NCBI RefSeq assembly: GCF_001602525.1
Contig: NZ_LSYT01000001.1
Coordinates: 372,001 to 436,000 of the forward strand
Length of the DNA: 64,000 bases
Direction of reading: 5' to 3'
Origin: Flavobacterium chilense
Lineage (GTDB): Bacteria; Bacteroidota; Bacteroidia; Flavobacteriales; Flavobacteriaceae
Position numbers and translations under genes: made by a program. Shown in pieces: positions 1-7,488 of the stretch. The number at the start of each line of letters is the position of its first letter. Position 1 is the first letter of the stretch. Under the pieces are notes generated by a model. That model worked only from the letters and a program-made list of their open reading frames with translations. It was not told where the DNA came from and searched no databases.

Positions 1-558
1 AAGGCTGCTGTCCAATAGCTCGGCTATTTTTCGGGAAGCGTCCTCCATAGAATTCTCCAGCAGGATAAATAATTCGGTTCCCTGTATTTTCTGGACTATG
101 AGCGCCGCTGTTTCCTTTTGGGACGGCTCCAATTTTTCCTTTTGCAGCAGCATCCCCACGGAGCTTAGTTCTTCAAAGGTAACCCCTTGAGCAAAACCGT
201 TATTTCCACTGGATATTCTATACCTGTTCCATTCTTCTTCTTCTTCCTCCAAATCAGGCATATTTCCAAAAACGTCATCTAGTTCTTCTTGCGGAATTTG
301 AATACCAACGTTTTCATTTTCGTTACATTCAATCTCAAAATTATAGCGATTTATCTCTTGTTCCTGTATTTGGCTTTCATTGGTAGTATTTGGCACTGAA
401 AGGCTTCTTAAGGGCTTGGGTTGCCCCATAATATCGGGCAGGTTCGGATTGACTTTTGCCTGAGACGACTTTTGCTTTGTCTTTTTCTTGATAAGAACTT
501 TATCCTTTACCAGCAGGACAATAATTATCAACAGGCATATTACAATAATTGTTTCCAT
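1..558 (-). CDS. traD: TraD-like conjugal transfer protein (partial, runs off the left edge)
   Basis: This reading frame starts at the ATG at 558 and stays open to base 1, so only about 186 N-terminal residues are visible. It opens with a hydrophobic stretch (about residues 2-17, rich in I, V and L), then a Lys-rich patch, then an acidic linker with a run of six Glu near residue 110. That suggests one N-terminal membrane anchor and a cytoplasmic body. It lies 2 bp after the DUF3408 gene and is the fourth gene of the ParA-DUF3408-DUF3408 cluster, the position of traD in CTnDOT-like elements. The name rests on synteny, because no catalytic motif is visible. The rest of the tra operon should continue to the left of the window. 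Confidence 0.6.
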   Translation of the reverse strand, partial: METIIVICLLIIIVLLVKDKVLIKKKTKQKSSQAKVNPNLPDIMGQPKPLRSLSVPNTTNESQIQEQEINRYNFEIECNENENVGIQIPQEELDDVFGNMPDLEEEEEEWNRYRISSGNNGFAQGVTFEELSSVGMLLQKEKLEPSQKETAALIVQKIQGTELFILLENSMEDASRKIAELLDSSL

Positions 559-560
559 AA

Positions 561-827
561 TTAAAGAATTGGTTTGTTGCGTTCATTGAAATAAGCTGTG
601 ATTTCTTCCCCAAATTCCCTGAAGTGATGTTCCATAATGTTGTCAATATAGGAATAGAGCGTAATTTTTTCTTCCCGTGACAATTGAACAATGCGCAGCA
701 GACGCTCATGGTACTCAGGACGCAGATATACAACTTTTCCGCTTCGTCCTGAGGGAAAGCGATTGATCATAAACAATTTTTGAAATTGTTCTTTACCTGT
801 CTCTTGGATTTTAATTTTTATCTTCAT
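561..827 (-). CDS. traC: DUF3408 conjugal transfer protein (TraC-like)
   Basis: The predicted product has 88 residues from the ATG at 827, seven bases after the stop of the upstream DUF3408 gene. The frame can be extended upstream to 914, but that would overlap the preceding gene by about 80 bp, so the short start is preferred. The core pattern (GRSGKVVYLRPEYHERLLRIVQ, then LYSYIDNIMEHHFREFGEEI) matches the core of the neighbouring traB product (GKTVYIQPDFHEKLSRIVQ, then IYAYLNNVLEYHFQEFGEQI), so the two are paralogues. DUF3408 proteins are small helical proteins next to the ParA gene in Bacteroidetes conjugative elements. They resemble ribbon-helix-helix DNA-binding proteins, but their exact role is not settled. 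Both end in a similar tail, NE(R/K)NKPIL or NEKYKPIL. Confidence 0.75.
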   Translation of the reverse strand: MKIKIKIQETGKEQFQKLFMINRFPSGRSGKVVYLRPEYHERLLRIVQLSREEKITLYSYIDNIMEHHFREFGEEITAYFNERNKPIL

Positions 828-834
828 GGCTAGT

Positions 835-1251
835 TTATAAAATAGGTTTGTATTTCTCATTAAAACTTTTTGTAATCTGTTCTCCAAATTCCTGAAAATG
901 ATATTCCAGTACATTATTCAGATAGGCATAAATCGCGAGCTTGTCCTCACCGATAACCTGAACGATCCGCGATAATTTTTCATGAAAATCAGGTTGTATA
1001 TAGACCGTTTTGCCATCTCGCGCATTGGTATGAGTCTTCTTAAAAAAAATGGCTTCATAATCGGCATCGGTTCCTCGTTTCATTCTTGTGCGCTCCTTTA
1101 TCAAAGACTTTTCCTGCAGCAGCTCTGGTGAAGTTTTGTGTTCTTCCAGCGGAGGGGTTAATCCTTCCTTTTTAACGCCATCTGCCATTATATCCATCAT
1201 AAGCGCCTCGTCGATCTCTGGCGTGATTTTTTTCTTGTTATCTTTTTCCAT
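835..1251 (-). CDS. traB: DUF3408 conjugal transfer protein (TraB-like)
   Basis: The predicted product has 138 residues. The ATG at 1251 is chosen because it lies 4 bp after the stop of the ParA-like gene; an ATG at 1269 would overlap that gene by 14 bp. The N-terminal half is charged and probably disordered. The C-terminal half (about residues 75-138) carries the same core as the next gene, starting at GKTVYIQPDFHEKLSRIVQ. It is the second gene of the leftward traA-traB-traC-traD cluster and is almost certainly cotranscribed with its neighbours. The family assignment (DUF3408) comes from this core and the gene order. A molecular function is not established. Confidence 0.75.
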   Translation of the reverse strand: MEKDNKKKITPEIDEALMMDIMADGVKKEGLTPPLEEHKTSPELLQEKSLIKERTRMKRGTDADYEAIFFKKTHTNARDGKTVYIQPDFHEKLSRIVQVIGEDKLAIYAYLNNVLEYHFQEFGEQITKSFNEKYKPIL

Positions 1252-1255
1252 AGCA

Positions 1256-2023
1256 TTATAATTGAACAATGTTTAAAAATTCTTCCATAAACTGATCTAA
1301 CCGGCAGGCCTTCATCAAGTGTTTGTCAGGAGGCATTAAAGTGGAGCGGAAAACAGACTTTGCATCGAGTTCGCTTTCTTTTCGAAAACGGGTGCTGTTC
1401 ATGATGCTGCACTGCATAAGGCTAAATCCCAAATCATCGATAAGTTTGTTATAGATATCATATAAAGGGGAGCGTTCCCTGCCATCTACCTGATTCCAGA
1501 AAAGATTAACACTTTTAATGGACGTTTCACCTTTTTTCATAATGATATCCCGCATCAACTGTGTAAAAACAAGGGTGCTTTCCATCACAAAACGATCAGC
1601 AGTAATTGGGGTAAAAATGTGATGCATCCCTGCCAGGGCATTCAAAATGCCAGGTGTATTTACCGTACCGGGAAGATCAAAAAAAATCACGTCTATTGGA
1701 ACTTTTGAGGATTCTAAAAAATCATTTGCTGCCTCCAAAACGCCTTCGGCTTTATGCTGGATAATTGGATAGGCTCTTTTGTTAATCGTGGTAAACTGCG
1801 TATAGGCTATTCTTTTTAAAACCTCATTTTCCATGACCATTGCCAAGTCCCGGGCTTTCATTTTCATTAAGCTGAGTTGTGGAAAATCGGCATCGAATAC
1901 TGCAACATTGTAACCTAAACGATAATGAAGCGTGCTGGCAGCAAGTGTTGTAAAAGTACTTTTCCCTACGCCTCCCTTTTGAGAAGAAAAGGCGATAAAT
2001 ACGGGTTTGTTTTTTGTTTCCAT
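1256..2023 (-). CDS. traA: ParA/MinD-family ATPase (TraA-like)
   Basis: This 255-residue protein begins with a deviant Walker A motif, KGGVGKST, at residues 16-23, typical of ParA/MinD ATPases. A Walker A' strand follows (VAVFDADFPQLS), and then FFDLPGT near residue 117 as the Walker B-like motif. In CTnDOT-type elements such a protein is encoded first in the tra operon and named TraA. Its likely role is ATP-dependent positioning or partitioning, or control of transfer, in the cytoplasm. It is transcribed leftwards with the two DUF3408 genes and traD, and diverges from the mob genes across a 500-750 bp spacer. The family is secure; the role in transfer is inferred from synteny. Confidence 0.88.
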   Translation of the reverse strand: METKNKPVFIAFSSQKGGVGKSTFTTLAASTLHYRLGYNVAVFDADFPQLSLMKMKARDLAMVMENEVLKRIAYTQFTTINKRAYPIIQHKAEGVLEAANDFLESSKVPIDVIFFDLPGTVNTPGILNALAGMHHIFTPITADRFVMESTLVFTQLMRDIIMKKGETSIKSVNLFWNQVDGRERSPLYDIYNKLIDDLGFSLMQCSIMNSTRFRKESELDAKSVFRSTLMPPDKHLMKACRLDQFMEEFLNIVQL

Positions 2024-2525
2024 TTTTATTGTTTTTAATTATTAATACTTATGTAACTATGTAAGTAATCAGGCAGGTAAATCTTTGTCTATTCCTATAC
2101 ACGGGTAGTTTTGTATCGAACTGCGTAACTCATTACATTTGTATTATCCTAATCAACTGCCTCGCTATAGTAATACCCTTTGAGATAGCACTACGCATAT
2201 TGAGATATTTATTCAATTACATCTGCGTACATATAGACCAATCTGTAGGTGGGTAATCAGCAAGCTGCTTTTCTTTATACTTATAAACACAATTAGCAGC
2301 TTATCTACATTCCAATTTCAATATCTACACTGCTCTGTAGATAAATACAGAGGTAGTTCTAAAACTACCTTGCAATCCTGCTGCCTACCTGCATCTGCTT
2401 TCTTGTACAAAGGAATGTAGTTATCTATGTGCTTTTATTAATGCGACAGTCCTTGGCATTCAAAGGCTGTTTATGGCACTGCAACACATTGCATTACTCT
2501 TATAAAGAGCACTTTACTTTGTAAA
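2024..2525. promoter_or_regulatory. Divergent tra/mob intergenic region with three stem-loops
   Basis: No convincing gene lies here. Perfect inverted repeats are visible: AAGCTGCT at 2262-2269 with AGCAGCTT at 2295-2302; TTATCTACA at 2301-2309 with TGTAGATAA at 2336-2344; and AGGTAGTT at 2351-2358 with AACTACCT at 2363-2370 around a CTAA loop. The first two share bases and could form alternative structures. The region must hold the promoters for the leftward tra genes and the rightward mob genes. It is a plausible part of the transfer origin, but no nick site can be recognised. Confidence 0.5.
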
Positions 2526-2582
2526 ATGATTTTCACTAACATGCTTATGAAAAAGCATTATGCCATATCGGGTGAGAAAATG

Positions 2583-2720
2583 AACGGCCAAAAGCCGTTT
2601 TCCCTGCTTACTTTAATCCGCCTGAAAGAGCGGATTTTCCTTTCACCAGAAAGGAGCAAGTTGTGTTTTGAGCTGCTAGAAATGAATTCCGCTGCTCAAA
2701 ACAACTTGCCCCGCCGGGGG
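2583..2720. other. Candidate transfer origin (oriT) in the mobA leader
   Basis: Three hairpins are packed just upstream of mobA. AACGGC (2583-2588) pairs with GCCGTT (2594-2599). AATCCGC (2615-2621) pairs with GCGGATT (2630-2636). A long arm at 2656-2673 pairs with GCTCAAAACAACTTGC (2694-2709), perfect over 8+8 bp except for a two-base bulge. A GC-rich CCCCGCCGGGGG follows at 2709-2720. The frame reads through as possible coding sequence from 2526, but this density of stem-loops next to relaxase genes fits an oriT better. Position and structure are seen; the oriT role is inferred. Confidence 0.4.
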
Positions 2721-2774
2721 CTGGAAAACATTTCTCCAAAGTCGATGTTTTATAAAATTATAATTGGATTTATT

Positions 2775-3212
2775 ATGGATCAAAATAATAACAGACAACC
2801 CCGCAAATCAGGGCGTAATCCTAAAAAGGATCCTGCCATATTTCGCTATTCCATATCATTGAATGCGGAAGAAAACGCCCGTTTTCTTTCTCTTTTTGAA
2901 CAGTCCCAAATGAATGTAATGGCACATTTTATCACTGCCTGCATCTTTCAGAAGACCATTAAAACAGTCAAAATCGATAAAGCTGCAATGGATTATTATA
3001 TGCGGTTAACCACTTTGTATGGACAATTCCGGAGCGTTGGAGTTAATTATAACCAAATCGTAAAACTGCTTTATCGCAATTTCTCCGAGAAAAAAGCGGC
3101 CGCTTATCTCTATAAACTCGAAAAGCATACAGCTGAAATGGCAGTATTATGTCAAAAAATCATTCAGATTACCGGAGAATTTGAAGCAAAATATATTAAA
3201 AACAACAAGTAA
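2775..3212 (+). CDS. mobA: MobA-type mobilisation (relaxosome accessory) protein
   Basis: The predicted product has 145 residues from the ATG at 2775. The frame can be extended upstream to 2526, but that part is rich in hairpins and reads unlike this family, whose members begin with a short basic segment like the MDQNNNRQPRKSGRNPKKDP seen here. After the basic N-terminus comes a ribbon-helix-helix-like segment (AIFRYSISLNAEENARFLSLFEQS, about residues 22-45). The tail contains GVNYNQIVKLLYRN, a motif typical of Bacteroidetes MobA/MobC-like accessory proteins that bind oriT and help the relaxase. The stop codon is one base before the relaxase ATG, so the two are translationally close. Confidence is good for the family. 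Confidence 0.8.
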   Translation: MDQNNNRQPRKSGRNPKKDPAIFRYSISLNAEENARFLSLFEQSQMNVMAHFITACIFQKTIKTVKIDKAAMDYYMRLTTLYGQFRSVGVNYNQIVKLLYRNFSEKKAAAYLYKLEKHTAEMAVLCQKIIQITGEFEAKYIKNNK

Positions 3213-3213
3213 A

Positions 3214-4512
3214 ATGGTAGCTAAAATTGGCAGAGGACAAAACTTGACAGGCGTACTTAACTATAATCAGCTAAAAGTCGAGAAGGAAAATGGGGAAATT
3301 CTCTTTACCCATAAGATGCAGGAAACTCCTGACGGACATTATTCTGTAGCCCAGCTGCTGGGCTCTTTTGAACCTTATTTGCTGGCGAATCGTAAAACAG
3401 AAAAAATGGTTCTGCATATTTCTCTTAATCCAGACCCAAAAGATAATGTCAGTGATGAAAAATTTAATGCTATTGCACAGGAGTATATGCAAAAAATGGG
3501 ATACGGCGAGCAGCCCTACGTAGTGTTCAAGCATACTGATATTGAACGTACCCATATCCATATCGTTTCGGTTTGCATAGACGAAGAAGGCAGGAAAATT
3601 TCGGACAGTTATGAGCGTAAACGTTCAATGGATATATGTCGTGATCTGGAACGAAAATATGGATTAGCCTGTGCAACAGACGCAACATACAAACAAAACG
3701 AAAAAGCATTTCGCCCGGTAGATTACAAGACCAATGACATTAAAAGCCAGATCGCTTCAGTAGTAAGGTATCTGCCCAAATCCTATCAGTTCCAAAGTTT
3801 GGGCGAATACAATGCTTTGCTGTCTCTGTTTAATATTACTGCAGAAGAGGTTAAGGGTGAACTGCACGGAAAGCTCAAACAAGGGCTAGTCTACGTTGCC
3901 TTGAACGAAAATGGAGAAAAATCAAGTAACCCGTTTAAAGCGTCTCTTTTTGGAAAAGGCGCAGGATACATTGAACTTCAAAATCATTTTGCAGCGTCCA
4001 AAGTGGCACTTAAAGAAAGTGATGCGAGACTTACAATTAGAAAAACAATTGAAACAACCCTGCGGGCGGCCATTGACGAACAGGACCTTAAAAAACAGCT
4101 GACTGAAAAAGGCATTAATGTGATTACTCGCAAAAATGATATGGGACGTATTTATGGAATTACATTCATAGATCATAATTCCAAATCGGTATGGAACGGT
4201 TCGCGTTTGGGAAAAGAATTTTCAGCGAATATATTTAACGACTGGTGGAATAATGGGCTACAACCGGAAATTAAAAATAGTGAGGATACCAAAACAATTT
4301 TAATCAAAACAGTATCGGAAAGTCTACCAGCTGAGAAGCCTCACGATTTATTTGATTTTCTAAGTAATCAAAGTACTATTCAATCTAACGATATCCATAA
4401 TAGTATAGAAGGTTTTGGCGGGTTATTGCCGGAAGCTCAGGGAGAAGATTACCAGGAACAGGATTTTGCCAATAAGATGAAAAAGAAAAAGAAACGTAAG
4501 AGAGGCCAATAG
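3214..4512 (+). CDS. mobB: Relaxase / mobilisation nuclease (MobB)
   Basis: The predicted product has 432 residues from the ATG at 3214, one base after mobA; an upstream start overlapping mobA is less likely. The N-terminus (MVAKIGRGQNLTGVLNYNQ) is typical of Bacteroidetes MobB relaxases, with Tyr17 a candidate nicking residue. The metal-binding histidine cluster is visible as H107, H114 and H116 in KHTDIERTHIHIV, the HUH-type pattern. Relaxases of this family nick oriT, bind covalently to the 5' end and pilot the single strand through the conjugation channel. The middle (about residues 260-360) is helical and charged. The C-terminus is a run of Lys and Arg. It works with MobA and the coupling protein encoded downstream. 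Confidence 0.9.
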   Translation: MVAKIGRGQNLTGVLNYNQLKVEKENGEILFTHKMQETPDGHYSVAQLLGSFEPYLLANRKTEKMVLHISLNPDPKDNVSDEKFNAIAQEYMQKMGYGEQPYVVFKHTDIERTHIHIVSVCIDEEGRKISDSYERKRSMDICRDLERKYGLACATDATYKQNEKAFRPVDYKTNDIKSQIASVVRYLPKSYQFQSLGEYNALLSLFNITAEEVKGELHGKLKQGLVYVALNENGEKSSNPFKASLFGKGAGYIELQNHFAASKVALKESDARLTIRKTIETTLRAAIDEQDLKKQLTEKGINVITRKNDMGRIYGITFIDHNSKSVWNGSRLGKEFSANIFNDWWNNGLQPEIKNSEDTKTILIKTVSESLPAEKPHDLFDFLSNQSTIQSNDIHNSIEGFGGLLPEAQGEDYQEQDFANKMKKKKKRKRGQ

Positions 4513-4537
4513 GTTCGTTATTCGTTATAACTTTCGG

Positions 4538-5095
4538 TTATAAAGACAATTTCAATCCCCAAGCATAGCTCCAATGCAAAACCTTCGGAACAGTTGGTGT
4601 TTTGAACTTATAGATATCATAGACGTATAATGAAAACAGTATAAATGCTGCCCAACTAAGCCCTACGCACAGCATACCTTGTCTATCCCTCACATGAAAC
4701 ATACCAGCAACTACTGATTTTACTATAAATGCAGGGACAATACAGCATAATAACACGCAGATTACCCATGGTAATATCCATAACTTACGGTTGTTTGCGC
4801 GCAATCCGATGATAGTTCCTTTAAAGAAATAAATGATGCAGAAAATAAGATAGGTAAATAATAGAGAGAAAACCCAAAATTTGACTTTGTTAGTTTCTTC
4901 TCCCCACAACTTTTGCGACAGCAAGAATCCGGCATAAAAGAACATGCCGAAAATTGCAGCCATTTTTAAGACGAAAATAAAAACCCCGGCAATGCCAAAC
5001 ATTAATCCTGTTGCAGATTTACTTTCTTCAGTTTTCCGCGCCTCATATTCTTGTTCACTTTCACCTGGATCCATATGAGGATTATAGTAATTCAT
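4538..5095 (-). CDS. Small multi-pass membrane protein of unknown function
   Basis: This 185-residue product is not recognised. After a charged N-terminus (about residues 1-28) four hydrophobic stretches follow, at about 30-58, 74-92, 103-125 and 140-160, so an integral inner-membrane protein is likely. It runs against the mob genes and sits exactly between the relaxase and coupling-protein genes, which are usually adjacent. It is therefore probably an accessory insertion rather than part of the transfer machinery. It could be an immunity, entry-exclusion or unrelated membrane protein; nothing in the sequence decides. A 7-bp inverted repeat at 4525-4543 overlaps its 3' end and may terminate the relaxase transcript. 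Confidence 0.55.
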   Translation of the reverse strand: MNYYNPHMDPGESEQEYEARKTEESKSATGLMFGIAGVFIFVLKMAAIFGMFFYAGFLLSQKLWGEETNKVKFWVFSLLFTYLIFCIIYFFKGTIIGLRANNRKLWILPWVICVLLCCIVPAFIVKSVVAGMFHVRDRQGMLCVGLSWAAFILFSLYVYDIYKFKTPTVPKVLHWSYAWGLKLSL

Positions 5096-5297
5096 ATTAT
5101 TTTTCTTTAATGTTGATCTGAGATACCAAAAATAATTTTCAGGACTATAAATTTAATAAAAAAAGCGATTTAAAATCTAAGCATGATTGGAACCACTTGA
5201 GCGCCAAACACTGCCACGCACTTCCAATGCCTGCCACATTTTTATAGCCATGCCGCAAAGCCTTTAAATTCACGCCCAAACATTTAATAATTAGAAA

Positions 5298-7322
5298 ATG
5301 CAGGGAGAAGATGACTTAAGAGGATTAGCCAAAATTATGGAGTTTATGAGAGCAGTCAGTATTTTATTAGTACTGATGCACTGCTATTGGTTTTGTTACG
5401 AGTTCTTCAAAGAAGAACAATGGACATTATCTGTAATTGATAAAATATTGGGAAACTTTCAGCGCACAGCAGGACTGTTTTCCCACACGCTGTATACGAA
5501 ACTATTTGCTTTGGTTCTTCTGGCATTAAGTTGTTTGGGCAGTAAGGGGGTTAAAAATGAAAAGATTACCTGGAGCAAAATCTATACAGCACTCGTAATA
5601 GGCTTTATTTTTTTCTTCCTCAATACGCCATTACTCAGACTACCCATTGAAATGGCCGTATTTTTATATGTTTTTACCCTGAGTTTGGGGTATATTTCAC
5701 TGCTAATGGCAGGTGTATGGATGAGCAGGTTACTCAAAAATAACCTGATGGAGGATGTATTTAATACGGAAAACGAAAGTTTCATGCAGGAAACCCGGTT
5801 GCTGCAAAATGAGTATTCCATAAATCTGCCTACTAAATTCTGGTATCGCAAAAAACAGCACAATGGATGGATAAATATTGTAAATCCTTTCCGCGCAACT
5901 ATCGTATTAGGCACCCCTGGTTCTGGTAAATCCTATGCCATTGTAAACAACTACATTAAACAGCAAATCGAGAAAGGTTTTTCGATGTATATCTATGATT
6001 TCAAATTTGATGACCTTTCTACCATTGCCTACAACCATCTATTACAACATACCGACAAATACAAAGTCAAACCAAAGTTTTACGTCATCAATTTTGATGA
6101 TCCCAGAAGAAGCCATCGATGCAATCCGATCAATCCTGATTTTATGACTGACATATCTGATGCTTACGAATCAGCCTATACTATTATGCTGAACCTGAAT
6201 CGTTCGTGGATTCAAAAACAGGGTGATTTCTTTGTCGAAAGCCCGATTATTCTTTTGGCGGCTATCATCTGGTTTTTGAAAATTTATGATAATGGAAAGT
6301 ATTGTACATTTCCTCATGCTATTGAACTGCTTAATAAAAAATACGCAGATGTTTTTACCATTTTAACCACCTATTCCGAACTGGAAAATTATCTATCGCC
6401 GTTTATGGATGCCTGGCAGGGAGGTGCTCAGGACCAATTACAAGGCCAGATAGCATCAGCAAAAATACCATTGTCACGTATGATATCTCCAAGTCTTTAT
6501 TGGGTAATGACCGGTGATGATTTTTCATTGGACATCAACAATCCTGCAGCTCCAAAAATCCTTTGCGTTGGCAATAATCCCGACAGGCAGAATATTTATT
6601 CCGCTGCATTGGGTTTGTACAATTCACGAATCGTAAAACTCATCAATAAAAAGGGACAGCTCAAAAGTTCGGTAATCATTGACGAGCTTCCCACAATTTA
6701 CTTCAGGGGCCTGGACAATCTGATTGCTACGGCAAGGAGCAATAAGGTAGCGGTATGTCTGGGATTTCAGGATTACTCCCAATTGACCCGAGATTATGGG
6801 GATAAAGAAAGTAAGGTAATTCAGAATACCGTAGGGAATATATTCAGCGGTCAGGTTGTCGGGGAAACAGCTAAAAGCCTTTCGGAACGCTTCGGAAAAA
6901 TACTGCAGCAGCGTCAGAGTATGACCATCAATCGGAATGATAAATCAACTTCTATTTCCACGCAGCTGGAAAGCCTAATTCCCGCTTCCAAAATATCAAC
7001 CCTTACACAAGGAATGTTTGTTGGGGCAGTTTCCGATAACTTTGAGGAGCGTATCGAACAAAAGATCTTTCATGCGGAGATTGTGGTCGATAATGAGAAA
7101 GTGGCTGCTGAAACTAAAACATACCAGAAAATCCCAGAAATACTTTCATTTGTAAATGAAGAAGGAGAAGATAGGATGAAGGCTGAAATTGAGGCCAATT
7201 ACAAACAAATCAAACTGGATATTGTCTCAATAGTGGCAGATGAACTGGAACGGATTAAGAACGATCCGAAACTGCAGCATTTAATACCAAAAACAACTGA
7301 TAAAAAAAGTAAAGATGAATAG
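5298..7322 (+). CDS. mobC: Type IV coupling protein (TraG/VirD4-like, YWFCY type)
   Basis: The 674-residue product begins with the YWFCY domain (MHCYWFCYEFF, about residues 27-37) and several membrane helices (about residues 15-35, 65-80, 95-115 and 118-140). Those anchor it in the inner membrane. The ATPase domain has Walker A GTPGSGKS at residues 205-212 and Walker B VIIDELP near residues 459-465. Coupling proteins dock the relaxase-DNA complex onto the mating channel and pump DNA with ATP hydrolysis. In Bacteroidetes elements this gene is called mobC or traG and follows mobA and mobB, as here. The length is normal and the gene looks intact. Confidence 0.92.
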   Translation: MQGEDDLRGLAKIMEFMRAVSILLVLMHCYWFCYEFFKEEQWTLSVIDKILGNFQRTAGLFSHTLYTKLFALVLLALSCLGSKGVKNEKITWSKIYTALVIGFIFFFLNTPLLRLPIEMAVFLYVFTLSLGYISLLMAGVWMSRLLKNNLMEDVFNTENESFMQETRLLQNEYSINLPTKFWYRKKQHNGWINIVNPFRATIVLGTPGSGKSYAIVNNYIKQQIEKGFSMYIYDFKFDDLSTIAYNHLLQHTDKYKVKPKFYVINFDDPRRSHRCNPINPDFMTDISDAYESAYTIMLNLNRSWIQKQGDFFVESPIILLAAIIWFLKIYDNGKYCTFPHAIELLNKKYADVFTILTTYSELENYLSPFMDAWQGGAQDQLQGQIASAKIPLSRMISPSLYWVMTGDDFSLDINNPAAPKILCVGNNPDRQNIYSAALGLYNSRIVKLINKKGQLKSSVIIDELPTIYFRGLDNLIATARSNKVAVCLGFQDYSQLTRDYGDKESKVIQNTVGNIFSGQVVGETAKSLSERFGKILQQRQSMTINRNDKSTSISTQLESLIPASKISTLTQGMFVGAVSDNFEERIEQKIFHAEIVVDNEKVAAETKTYQKIPEILSFVNEEGEDRMKAEIEANYKQIKLDIVSIVADELERIKNDPKLQHLIPKTTDKKSKDE

Positions 7323-7488
7323 AATCAAAACCTTTGACATAAAAATTCTATATTCAATAACCAACTAAATATTTTAGAATTAAATTGATAAATAATTGCT
7401 ATTATAAGTTCATCTATGATTCAAAAACTTAAGATTTGTTGATGAATTATTATATATTTAAGCTCTTTTAATATATAATAATTGTACT

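Noticed and set aside
2526..2774. Possible N-terminal extension of mobA from an ATG at 2526
   Set aside because: The stretch is packed with inverted repeats and the encoded residues do not resemble MobA proteins, whose start matches the ATG at 2775.
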